A DNA stretch of 64,000 bases from positions 114,460,162-114,524,161 of the forward strand of contig NC_081824.1 of the NCBI RefSeq assembly GCF_030867095.1, written 5' to 3'. The position numbers were made by a program, and so were the translations under genes. Origin of the DNA: Alligator mississippiensis. Lineage: Eukaryota; Chordata; Crocodylia; Alligatoridae. Every line of letters starts with the position of its first letter. Position 1 is the first letter of the stretch. The notes below the pieces were generated by a model. It was given only the letters and a program-made list of their open reading frames with translations, was not told the DNA's origin and searched no databases. This document shows positions 54,438 to 64,000 of the stretch, piece after piece.

Positions 54438-54695
54438 CCACAGGTGGCCGTACAATGTTATCAGTGTTATGTGTGCAAACACGATTCACAAGATTAAACC
54501 CAGAGGTTTCAAATAGAAATGTATAACATTAAGACATTTTGACTTTTTATGATCTTTCTGAGTTCTTTGCAGCACAAGATAGCTTTATTATTTGTCTGTG
54601 GTCCAAAAACAAGTAAAAACGAGGAGCTGAAATTTTCCAAAGGGTGCCTTGTGTTTAAGGAGATGTCACTTCAGTCTAGAAAGGTTGCCACCACC
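54438..54695. mobile_element. hAT-like MITE, right part (split by provirus)
   Basis: Continues the repeat: GTGCAAACACGATTCACAAG, AACCCAGAGGTTTCAAATAG, TCTGAGTTCTTTGCAGC, ending near AAAGGTTGCCACCAC. Together with 45387-45452 it forms one element comparable to 849-1167. Confidence 0.7.
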
Positions 54696-57266
54696 TTAAA
54701 TAAAGTACATACAATGTCACAAGCAATGATGTCCAGAACTTACCAGCTGTGTTTATTAACAATTACTTAGTTATAGATTCCACCATTGTAAGATGTCTTA
54801 ATGTCTTAGTGTTCTCTAAGCTTTCAGGACTAAGTCAAATCTGTCAATAAGTAAAGCTAATTTTGAAATATTAGAAGAACCTCAGCAGTGCATCTGTAGA
54901 TCATTTACTTGAGATTCTGTAATTTTGCCATTGACATGTATTTTGGGAATGACTCTTTGCTATGAGCACTGATTTCTGAACCCAGAACAGCTGCTTTATA
55001 TTTCTGATCAAGATACGATTTACGTAGGGTTGAGATTGTTGTCTAAATGGTCTACAAAGTCAACTATGAAGTCAGGAGATTGTTTTTTCATTCAAAAAGC
55101 ACATTCACAGACCCTGAAGTACCATTTGCTGTTACCAGCAGGTTCTGGCATTGGGATCTAATGTGGGCTGGATGTCAGTGAGCTCTTGTTGTGCTCTCTC
55201 TGAAAATGGTATCCCTGTTAATGCAATTCTTTGCCCATTTCTTCCAAAATTGTTCCTATTATGTGGACTACGTAATATCAAATTTTTAAATGCATTTGGA
55301 AAATGCAGCATAACTGGTGGAAAACACTTAACTGACCTTTGTAAACATGCAGTAATTAGAATTTGCCTTTCACACTGGCAAATCTGCGATGTCAGTAGAG
55401 CTCACAATATCTCTAAGATGGCATGTGTACTCAGTGACCATATGACATGTGGCTAGGACTCCACATTGGACCTGATTTTTGCATTCTTCATGCTAACTAC
55501 ATTCCCATTGTTAAGGAGTTAGGCTGCAGACCTGTGACATCAACAGTGGGCATGCTGAGTACAAGTTAAACTGTCAGGGGAAAAAAAAGATCTGCATCTC
55601 AGGTATGTTTTTGACTGAAATCATCAAATTTATCTTTAAATTGAAGTGAACTGTAAACTATGGCAGGTTTACATCGGACTGTTACCTTTGCCTAAACGGG
55701 TCCCTGATTGTGCTGACTGAAAAATTTGAGACTGAACAATTTTCTATTGCAAGTGCAGTTTTGTCAAAATAGTGATATTCTGCAGGTATTAGTTGATTTC
55801 AAGTAAACTGTTGATGGAGAGGTATAAAAACTTTTCACATTTTTATTTTGATAATGTTGAAATGTTTTATTTTGATGAGGCCAAAACATTTAATATCAAT
55901 TTTATCACTTTATTTAATTTGCTTTAGAAATACATAGTTAATATGTCTGATATAGCATCTTGGCATTATTGAAACAAAAGGTTTTTATATTATTGGAAAG
56001 CAACATTTTGACAAAAGCTATTCTATGTAACTAAAATATTTCAGTTTTTCCTAATTGATTGTTGTAATTTCCTGCGAGTCGGAATATATGGTTTCTGTTT
56101 AGCTCTAATTTTCAAGCTGTGCTGTTTCTCATTGTGCCAGGGAGGTGCTCAGTTGAGCCAACTGTCAATCTGGAGGCTTGAGGGTGAATTTCTGATCAGG
56201 TTTCAGAGGCAACTCAAGACAGTTGGTCCCAGCTGGAAGTGAACTGCATACTGCTGGATTCTACTGTTTAAATGAAGGGATTGTCACCCTCAGTACTAAT
56301 TGGAAGGCAAAGCAATAGCATAACATGGAAGAGCTACCATTTATGATTTGTACTTTTTCTCCTTGGGTTTTGAGCTCACAGCATGGAAGAATAAGTGTCT
56401 AGAGTCTTTTACCAAAATGGTTTCCATTTGGGTTAAACCAGAAATTCTGGTTCTATGGGCTGGATCTGGCCAACAGCCAGAGATTGTTGATTTGTGGTAT
56501 AGTCACTGGCAGTGCATGAAGCTTTTTTGGCCGATATGCCAAAGAGCTCCAGTCCTGTTTTAGAGATACAGAACAAAAAAGGATATGATAATAAATGCAC
56601 CTTTATGTGAGGTTGATTTTTGTCATCTCTGCTAAGACATCTAACAGGTGATAATAAATTTAGCATCCATAAAACTAGAAGCATGAGTCCAAATTCCTGA
56701 ATATCTTAGAAATCCACATTAATGTGAATTTCCAGCCATATCAGGTCAACCTAAGATCAGATGTATGATGGTTCAAACTGCTTCTAAAACTTATTTAGCT
56801 GAACTATTTAAAAAAATGTCTATAAAACATTCCCAGTGAAGACATGGCTCTATTACCTAATTAATCTTCTGTTGAATAAGACTGTATTTCTGATACCAGC
56901 TAAAAGGAGTTTAATAGAATGATTTAGATGTAAGCATTGTCTCATACCTTACCAAGTGCATTATCAGCTCTTTCCAAATAATCAATAATGGGCTTGAAAT
57001 ATGTTTTTGACATTTTGCCATGTTCTGGCTTTATAAGATGAGGTGGAAAATATGATGCAGCCTACAGTATTTCAATGGTATTTCAGTACTGCACCTGTAC
57101 ATGACTTCCCATTAAATCTCTTTTCTCAGTTAGTCTGTAAGGTGAAATTTACCCTGCTTTCTACTTACCTCTAAACTTCAAGACCTGGAAGATTTCAGGC
57201 AAAACTTTTTGAAAAGATGCCAGGAAAACTGTTGATTAACTAATTGCTTAATTTCTAATTGTTCAG

Positions 57267-57364
57267 GTTTACAAAACCCCCACTCTTACTGTTTTCCTTG
57301 GATGGCTTCAGAGCAGAGTATTTGCATACATGGGGTGGACTTCTTCCTGCTATCAGCAAATTAC
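57267..57364 (+). CDS. ENPP1: ENPP1 coding exon 6 (start of catalytic domain, metal-binding Asp)
   Basis: Acceptor TTGTTCAG, donor GTAAGT. The exon enters in phase 2 and leaves in phase 1. It encodes the first beta strand of the alkaline-phosphatase-like fold; [19 protein letters not shown] is unmistakable. D186 (human D218 by alignment) is a zinc ligand of the bimetal site. The exon encodes residues 174-206, and codon 207 is split with exon 7. Confidence 0.97.
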
Positions 57365-57743
57365 GTAAGTAACTTCTTTGTCACGTGGCAATTTGTTAGA
57401 CAAGGCTTCCCATGAAAGTTACAAATTCTTGCCAGTAAAAAGGATGGTGATTGCAGCAAATGGTGCTCTTAGGGCTCTGGCAACTCTTTAATTTTGTAGT
57501 GCTACAAATTTTGTATAGGGCACAGGAACAGTTAAGGCTGCTGGCATGATAGTCATTTAAATCAGTTAAATAACAGGTCCCCTCCCAAACCAGGTCTGTA
57601 TCTTAACAGATGTGGCAGAAAATTTACATTCTGTTTCTACTTTATCTAGTCTATTAATAACTAGCATGTTATTAATATGAAGAATTATAGATATAAAACA
57701 GTGCTAGTTCAGAGATAAGAGAGTGCGATTTTACTTTATGTTA

Positions 57744-57975
57744 GCCATGTCTACCCAAGATGCTTACTGCGCAATAGCTCATTACTACTGTGCTGTAGCA
57801 TTGCCGGGCATGAACTGTGATGTGATGCTGCAGCACAGTAGTAATGAGCTACTATTCAGTAAGTGTCATTAGGTAACCTTGCTGGTTACTGTGCAGTCAT
57901 TTAGTACTTGGTTATGCAAGTACTAAATGAATGAGCAGTAACAACTGCGCAATCAGCTTCTCATGTAGACATGGC
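57744..57975. repeat. Palindromic MITE with GCCATGTCTAC termini
   Basis: GCCATGTCTAC at the left, exact inverse GTAGACATGGC at the right; inside, TACTACTGTGCTGTAGCA pairs with TGCAGCACAGTAGTA. The clearest copy of this family, in ENPP1 intron 6. Confidence 0.7.
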
Positions 57976-59204
57976 CACTATGCGCCAAGACCACTCTTAA
58001 ATTGAGACAAAAATCTCAGTTGCATCTGGCATCTTGCAGAACACTTTAATGTGTTTAATTTTTACATGTGTCACTGGCATTCGTGGGGTTTGTCATATTG
58101 TAAAGTTTAAGAACATACAAACATGTTTACAAAGTGAAGGCCTAAATTCCCAGTTGGCAGCCAGTGCCTTAAAGTAAAATACACAAAGAACAGTGCAGGA
58201 TAGTTGGTTCTGACAGAATCCTTAGAACATCTGAACACATTTGTTTGACAATTGATGGGAAACTGTCAAATGCGTTCAATTTTTTAGGGCACATTTAATC
58301 ACTTGTAGCCCGCATTGTTGTCTTATTGGTATTCATGAGATCTTCCTTCAGGGTAGATACCTGCAGCTCATCATTCTAAACTTGCCTTGACCAAGGGTAG
58401 AGTTGAGTTTTTTGCACATTATACAAACATACTCCAAAGTGGAGGTAACAATACAAAATGAAATATATGTACAGACATCTGTGGCATGTAGATTTGGGTG
58501 GAAAGAAGGTGGTTGTAGATTTCTCTTGGCTTTAGTTGTTCAAATAATGTTTTTGAACAAAACCTTCATTTCTCTTTGGTACAGAACTATAGGAAACAAA
58601 TCCAGTAGTATAGAAGACAAAGAAATACAAAAAAGTCCTAGTCAAAATCCCCTAGCATTTGGGATACCCCCACCTCCTCCCTCTTTCCCCTGCTCCCATT
58701 TAAAACAAATGTGGGGGAGCAGCCAGGGCAAACCTTTATCTCACAGCACCAGACAGGGCTGCCAACAAAGATTTGTCATTACAGGAAAAAGTACTAGTGA
58801 GGATGTCTTTTATTACACGTTAGAACATGTATTGTGAGTTTTAGGAGACAGGTTACCTTGTTTGTATTTTACTTAAATTAGTTTTCCTGGTAGTGGTCTA
58901 ATCCAAAACATATTAATATCAATATGAAACTTCCCAATAGATTAATGTCCCTTAGATCTGACATGTGGTTTGCAGGTCAACCGGCGAAGCAAAATAACAC
59001 ATGAGATGTGTGAAGCCTGCTGACATCTGTATTGTATTGTATGTGAAAGAAGGGAATGATTATTTTTCTGTTTTATAATCTGTGCACATGCTTTGGATTG
59101 ATTTGTCAGATCGTTAAATTTAGTTTCATATATATGATTTCTGGTTCTTCCTTGGTGCTCTTTAGTCCTACAAATTAGGACATGAGTTTGGGTGCTGATT
59201 TTTA

Positions 59205-59232
59205 GATAGATAGCTAAATAGATAGATAGATT
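59205..59232. repeat. GATA microsatellite
   Basis: Imperfect (GATA)n, about six units. Confidence 0.75.
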
Positions 59233-59878
59233 TAGGCACCTCATTATGGAATCAAGTACTTGACAATCTGATAACTGGAATGTGCTCTCACACTAATATA
59301 AGTTGTGCATGATTTGTTTTAAAGACCCACAGCTTTTGGGGAAGAATATAGTTACACTTGGAGCAAAGAGTTATTCTTTTTATGAGATACACATATAAAT
59401 TAAAAGGAAATTAAATAGCTGATTGTCAGATGACAATTGGCAGAGAACTAGAGCAAGAGCTGTTTATAGCTCTGTCCAAAGCTACTTTATTCTCGGGAAC
59501 TTGCAGACAGAAATAGCTAATAGTTCTCATACTACTAAATGATCTCATCAGGTGGCAGGTCTAATTGGGATCATGCAGTTTCTTATGATCACATCTGCCC
59601 GTAGTTTGGATTATAAAGTCAGATTCCATGGCTACTGAAGTCAATGGTAAAACTCTCATTGACTTAAATCATGAAGAATCAGACCCATTAGACGTATCTA
59701 GAATTTCTACAACTAGCTGTTACATTTGTAATACTTATATTTAAAATCAAAATGAAATGGGAGAGCCAAAAGACTTCAGAATACAAGTTCTGCTAGAGTG
59801 TAATTTAAAAAATGAATTAATATATAATTGGAACTTGTTGGTTTCTCTCTTTTCTAATTTTACATTTTTTCTCCTTAG

Positions 59879-59958
59879 AAAAATGTGGAACATATACTCC
59901 CAGCCTGAGACCTGTTTACCCAACAAAAACATTTCCCAATCATTACTCCATTGTCACA
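59879..59958 (+). CDS. ENPP1: ENPP1 coding exon 7 (nucleophile threonine)
   Basis: The acceptor is a strong T-rich tract ending CTCCTTAG and the donor is GTAAGA, from phase 1 to phase 0. It encodes residues 207-233, including [16 protein letters not shown]224 in this motif (human T256) is the catalytic nucleophile that forms the covalent nucleotidyl intermediate and also binds zinc. TPSL replaces the TKNM of human just before RPVYP, a tolerated surface change. Confidence 0.97.
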
Positions 59959-61106
59959 GTAAGACCATCTTATGGCTTTTTTCCAGGATGAGATATTGTT
60001 CAGCTTTAATCATTTCCAAGGGAAATAGGAGTTTATTTTTTGTGGATTATCAATATATCTATGAAGAATATTTAAGAATTCCTCAAAGTAGAAGTCACAC
60101 ATATTCTTTTCTCTTCTTATTTTGACTGTGGCTTGGGGTATGATAGTAACCATATAAAACTGCTATTTTGTGGTTAAATTAAATCGATCCAAATAAGTAA
60201 TGCCTATTGTTGAGTACCAGCTGCAAGAATTCCTATAGGTTCATAAATTGGTATGCTCCTTCACCTTGTCTGATACAGTCACACATTTGGCCATTGGGAT
60301 AGGAACAGACTAATTTCTCTGAGATGTCAGCTTTATTCCCCTTCTTTAGAACAGAAAAAGTGATATGAAGTAGAGAGGGGTCTGGAATCAATATAGAAAT
60401 CTGAATATCTCACAGATTCTGAGTGTGGGGATAACTGAGATTATCTGGGATCTGAATCTGGTACAAATACAACCCAAAGGGTAGAAGCCTCACAAAATCT
60501 GCTCTTGTAAGGTTTTTCTCCTCTGAGTATATCATACTGGAGGAAAAATAAAGCAATTAAAGAAACCTTCCAAAATTGAATTGCTTCTTAACGTTCAGTT
60601 CACCACCAGACTCTTTCTGGCTTTATTTATAGCATACAGAATTTGGAAAGTCCTATGAATGGATTTACTGACTTTCTTGTCTATGTCGTTGTTTCTTTGG
60701 GGATAGCAGGAGGCAGGTCAGTTGCAAAGTTCTTGGATTTTACCATTTTATTAAATTTCTTTGATCCTTTTGCATTTGCAAGTTCAAGAATGTGACACAG
60801 AGATAATCTTGCCCAATGACTATGTAACAGCGACCTCAACCCCAGCATTCTGCCCTGTCACTGCCTCAGTTTCTTCACTTTGATATACACCAGGAGAGCC
60901 AATTCAGTAAAGTTGCATATGATTTTAACACACAGTCTGAAAAATAGTGCAGTACATTTATGAGAAGCTTCAGTCAGTATTTTAGCCTGGCTGTAGCAGT
61001 GGAAGGTGATGCTGTTAAATCACTCTAACTTGTTGAACTGATAGAGTGCAAAATATGTATGTACTCTAGAAACAACATTTTAAAAATGACACAATTTTAA
61101 TTACAG

Positions 61107-61226
61107 GGGCTGTATCCTGAATCCCATGGTATAGTTGATAACAAGATGTATGACCCAAAAAGAAATGCTTCCTTTACACTTAAAAGTGCAGAGAAGTTTA
61201 ATCCACAGTGGTACCAAGGAGAGCCT
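61107..61226 (+). CDS. ENPP1: ENPP1 coding exon 8 (nucleotide pocket)
   Basis: Acceptor AATTACAG, donor GTAAGT, phase 0 to 0, residues 234-273. GLYPESHGI and DNKMYDP are conserved. By alignment N245, L258 and K263 correspond to the human pocket residues N277, L290 and K295 that contact the nucleotide phosphate and base. N253 starts an NAS sequon conserved with the human N285 glycan site. Confidence 0.96.
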
Positions 61227-62368
61227 GTAAGTATTTATAAGTAAAATATTGCTGCCAGACACACAAGAGCCAGTTATGTCATATACTTGTTTCTCCTGCA
61301 TACAGGGTGATAATGGGATTCAAGGTCACAGGGAATGCTACCCCGCCAGCCAACAAACATTGCTCAGCATAACTACTTGATTATATTTTTGCTATTGTAA
61401 AATGGAAAATTAAACTGTGAAATGGATGCTAAAGTAGCTTAAATATATCTGCATGATATGAACTTTACTGTAGTTTTTTCCTTAGAGATATTGTGTTGAG
61501 TAAATAATGTAATAAACTAGTATGTCTTTATTAAAGAGGCTCCTTCATTCAGATTAATTATCTTGGCAGTTCCTCCCAGTTCAGAATACTTTTATTTTTC
61601 TTCTATATTTTTGCCAAAAATGGGTGGCAATCTGCTGCTGAAGCTGCTATATCATATCATAAAAAGCCATCCAGTGGTCCCCACCCATCAGCTGCAGCGA
61701 ACATAAATGTTGACACCCTTCCTTTTTGCCTGGAGAATAAGATATTAGAAATAAATAAAGCAACAACTGGCAATGGTTTGTGCCTATTCTTTCTTCTGTG
61801 CCTTTCATTACTGTTGTTTCTAACTATTACTTTACCACCTTATTCAATCCATTTCTGTTTGCCCTCTCCCCACTTTTTATTAGTTTCATCCACTTCATGT
61901 TATCTCTCAAGATCCTGCAGAATTGTCCAAAATTCAAAAATCATGATTTGGGCCACAAAAATTTTCTTAGCCTTCTGGGGCAAAGGAGAAAAATGTTTAT
62001 ACATCTTTTTTATGACAAGCAAACTTTCAAATGTTGAAAATTGCCATGATGTTCTCTTGTTATCCTCCTTTTTTCTATACGAAGTTCTCTTATCTTTGTT
62101 TTTTTTATAGAGGTTGTTTTTCAGCTGCTTTATTTTTATAGTCTTTTATAAAGTGCAGTGCCCAAACTGGATATTGTGCTTAAGCTGAGGACGATTAATG
62201 CCAAATAAAGCAATATGGTCACCTTCCAGGTTTTGTATATACCGCCTCTGTTAGTGCAACCCAGGTTTGACCCTGCCAAATGTCACAGAGCCAGAAAAAA
62301 ACATTTTGAGATGTACATTCACACAGCTATTTCAAGGACCTTCACATCTATTTTTTTTTATTTCATAG

Positions 62369-62478
62369 ATCTGGTTGACAGCTATGTATCAAGGTCTAAA
62401 AGCTGGCACATATTTCTGGCCAGGATCAGATGCAAAAATTAATGGAACTTTTCCAAATTTGTATAAAATATACAATGG
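62369..62478 (+). CDS. ENPP1: ENPP1 coding exon 9 (last exon in window)
   Basis: The acceptor follows a T-rich run ending TTTCATAG; the donor GTATGT begins at 62479, leaving phase 2. It encodes residues 274-310. W290, P291, D294 and Y308 align with the human adenine-pocket residues W322, P323, D326 and Y340, so nucleotide specificity should be retained. INGTF at 298-300 creates an N-glycosylation sequon that human ENPP1 lacks (ING followed by Ile). The next exon lies beyond the window. Confidence 0.96.
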
Positions 62479-62640
62479 GTATGTAAAATTACTATTTTGT
62501 GGGAAGGGCAATAAATTGCATATAATTATATATACTGTGTAGGATATTCTTCCTTCTTTCCTGCTTTGGCTCAGCTTTTGCAATAGTCCAGAGAAGAGTA
62601 AACATGTCTGACTGCTTACTGGTACAGTCCCACAAAGCTG

Positions 62641-62646
62641 TAAAAA

Positions 62647-62677
<31 letters not shown>

Positions 62678-62678
62678 T
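62641..62678. repeat. Poly-A / (GAAAA)n run
   Basis: About 22 A followed by GAAAA units; no SINE or retrocopy is recognisable in front of it. Confidence 0.8.
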
Positions 62679-62910
62679 GCTCATTAGAAGAGCCTATATT
62701 TTATACTATGCATATTGTATGCCTACATAAGGAACCTACTATCCTGTACCATGCGTTACTGGTGAAAACTGTTCTGTTATAATTGTTATATTTCCACCCA
62801 CCTAGAGTGGTATAAGTTAAGTAAAACTATGGTAACTTTAACCCTGATTCATTCAAGGTAAAGATTACAGTGATTTAGCCCATTTATACTACTATAGGTG
62901 AACTTGCATA

Positions 62911-64000
62911 TTAGGGCTGTGTGAAAGGGCGATCTTTTGTTTCGGTTTCGGAGGGATAGTGATTCATTTCAGTGTTTCAGATCCGCTTCGATTCAGCCAC
63001 ATCTGTTTTGGAGTTTTGACACTGTTTCGGCCATAGGCTATAATGAGGAATCACTAAAATGCCTATAGCTTTGTAATTTCTTGCCTGATTCAGATGAATA
63101 TTACCAGGATGGTAGCCTGCCAAGTTTCAAGGAAATAAGTGCAGGGGTTTTTATGAAACTGTACCTCAAATTGTTCAAAGCAAAACTGCTGTCATCCTGC
63201 GCACAGATCCGGGGACCTGCGTCCCCCAGGAAGAGTCCAGCATAGCCTTGCAGCCCTCCCAAGGGGTGCAGGCCCCTGGATTTGTGTGCGGGATGACAGC
63301 AGGCTGCTGCTGCCAACTGGGGCCAGCACCAGCACTGGGTTCTTCCTTGTGTGGGCTGCGCTGGGCAGACTCGGGTGCTGGTGCTGGTGCTGGCCCCGGC
63401 TGGCAGCACCAGCCTGCTGTCATCACCATGCTTCGCAGCAGGTGATTGCAGAGCTTTAAAAAAAACCCAACAAACGCCCTGCACTCACTGGCTGCAGCAG
63501 CAGCTATTGAGGCCTCTGGTGGCTCGTGGCAGAGCCCCCCCACACAGTGCAGGGCAGTGGGGATTGCCTCCCCACCTGGCACTCACACAGCAGCTGCCCC
63601 ATGGTGGGGGTGCAGTGTGACTCAGCAGGGTGCTGCACACTGTCTGGGAGCTGGGGCAGCTCCACCTGTCAGCTGGAGCTCCTGGTCCGATTCCCCAGCT
63701 CTCTGATTGCTTCCCCCAGCTCTCTCATCATTCTCCCAGCTGTTCTCAGGGGGTGCAGGCCCCTGGGTCTGCATGCAGGATTTCAGCAGGATGCTGCTGC
63801 TGGCTGGGGAAATAGCTCAGAGCCACAATCATCCCCAGCTAGCAGCAGCAGCCTACTGTGATCCTGCATGCACATCTGGGGGCCTGTGCCCCCCCCCAGG
63901 AAGAGCTGGAGGAAGGACCGGGGAACTGGGGAATCGAACCAGGAACTGGGGGAACGTTCAGGGATCTGAACATTCCCCCAACTCCTAGTTCGATTCCCCA
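62911..64000. mobile_element. DNA element with mixed-orientation subrepeats (continues beyond window)
   Basis: Starts TTAGGGCTGTGTGAAAG, followed by GTTTCGG-rich sequence, then GC-rich subrepeats (TGCAGGCCCCTGGRTYTG...GCAGGATTTCAGCAG) in both orientations. It ends at the window edge in a long hairpin whose arms (63928-63964 and 63966-64000) carry GGGGAATCGAAC and its inverse. Overlapping ORFs here are by-products. The family is not certain. Confidence 0.5.

Larger units (their letters stand above)
42806..57266 (+). other. ENPP1 intron 5, enlarged by provirus
   Basis: GTAAGG at the donor, TTCAG at the acceptor. About 9.0 kb of the 14.5 kb is the antisense provirus. The rest holds a TIR element (43726-44655) with a smaller MITE nested inside, and a hAT-like repeat split by the provirus. 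42806-43725 and 54700-57266 are AT-rich and show no feature I can name. Confidence 0.85.
7357..64000 (+). other. ENPP1: ENPP1 gene, 5' part (exons 1-9; continues beyond window)
   Basis: Ectonucleotide pyrophosphatase/phosphodiesterase 1 is a type II membrane ectoenzyme that makes extracellular pyrophosphate, the main brake on mineralisation, and also degrades cGAMP. Nine exons with consistent GT-AG borders and matching phases (0,1,1,1,2,1,0,0,2) join into 929 nt, about 310 codons, with no stop. Order: cytoplasmic tail, membrane anchor (residues 46-65), somatomedin-B 1 (76-108), somatomedin-B 2 (117-152), linker, phosphodiesterase start with metal ligand D186 and nucleophile T224. The human protein is 925 aa, so roughly two thirds lies to the right. 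The cytoplasmic tail is about 32 residues shorter than the human one. ENPP3 is the nearest alternative, but the anchor and both SMB domains fit ENPP1 much better. Intron 1 is about 29 kb; intron 5 (14.5 kb) is enlarged by an antisense provirus. Confidence 0.96.

Noticed and set aside
58403-58837. 144-codon + strand ORF in ENPP1 intron 6
   Set aside because: No recognisable motif, no similarity to ENPP1 catalytic sequence, and the flanking exons join correctly without it.
63101-63988. Cluster of overlapping ORFs at the right edge
   Set aside because: Inside GC-rich subrepeats of a DNA element; mutually overlapping and low complexity.

Overview
This looks like a piece of a reptile nuclear chromosome, most likely crocodilian. 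The reasons are vertebrate GT-AG introns, several CR1 LINEs with the 8-bp 3' microsatellite typical of archosaurs and turtles, a class I endogenous retrovirus (ERV), many hAT and foldback DNA elements, and a CpG-island promoter. The only host gene I can support is the 5' part of ENPP1 on the + strand.

ENPP1: nine coding exons are visible, at 7357-7500, 36714-36786, 39296-39412, 42090-42215, 42745-42805, 57267-57364, 59879-59958, 61107-61226 and 62369-62478. Their phases join without a break into about 310 codons. These encode a short cytoplasmic tail, one signal-anchor helix, two somatomedin-B domains with all 16 cysteines, and the start of the phosphodiesterase domain, including the metal-binding Asp, the nucleophile Thr and the nucleotide-pocket residues. 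The gene runs off the right edge. The enzyme hydrolyses extracellular ATP to AMP and pyrophosphate, and also cleaves cGAMP. Exon 1 lies in a CpG island directly downstream of a 30-bp minisatellite.

Mobile DNA: an almost undamaged gammaretrovirus-like provirus (45453-54437, minus strand) sits antisense in ENPP1 intron 5. It has two LTRs that differ by about four substitutions and one indel (by eye), a 4-bp target duplication, a tRNA-His primer site, a predicted splice donor, and open gag, pro-pol and env. Gag and pol share a frame and are separated by one UAG. A 62-codon single-pass membrane ORF ends 2 nt before the env AUG, an arrangement like lentiviral vpu-env and the most unusual thing in the window. 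Visible possible defects are a Cys-to-Tyr change in the Gag zinc knuckle and no canonical furin site in Env. The provirus split a hAT-like repeat whose halves remain on either side.

Intron 1 (29 kb) is a repeat graveyard. It holds foldback elements with long inverted arms, a foldback hAT nested in an old CR1, three younger CR1 copies plus one older one, a G-rich minisatellite, and a decayed Ty3/gypsy element (31042-35150). Upstream of the gene are a hAT MITE (849-1167), a solo LTR with a 5-bp target duplication (2195-3088) and a Tigger/pogo-like element (5179-5761). Later introns carry palindromic MITEs. I saw no tRNA, rRNA or CRISPR.
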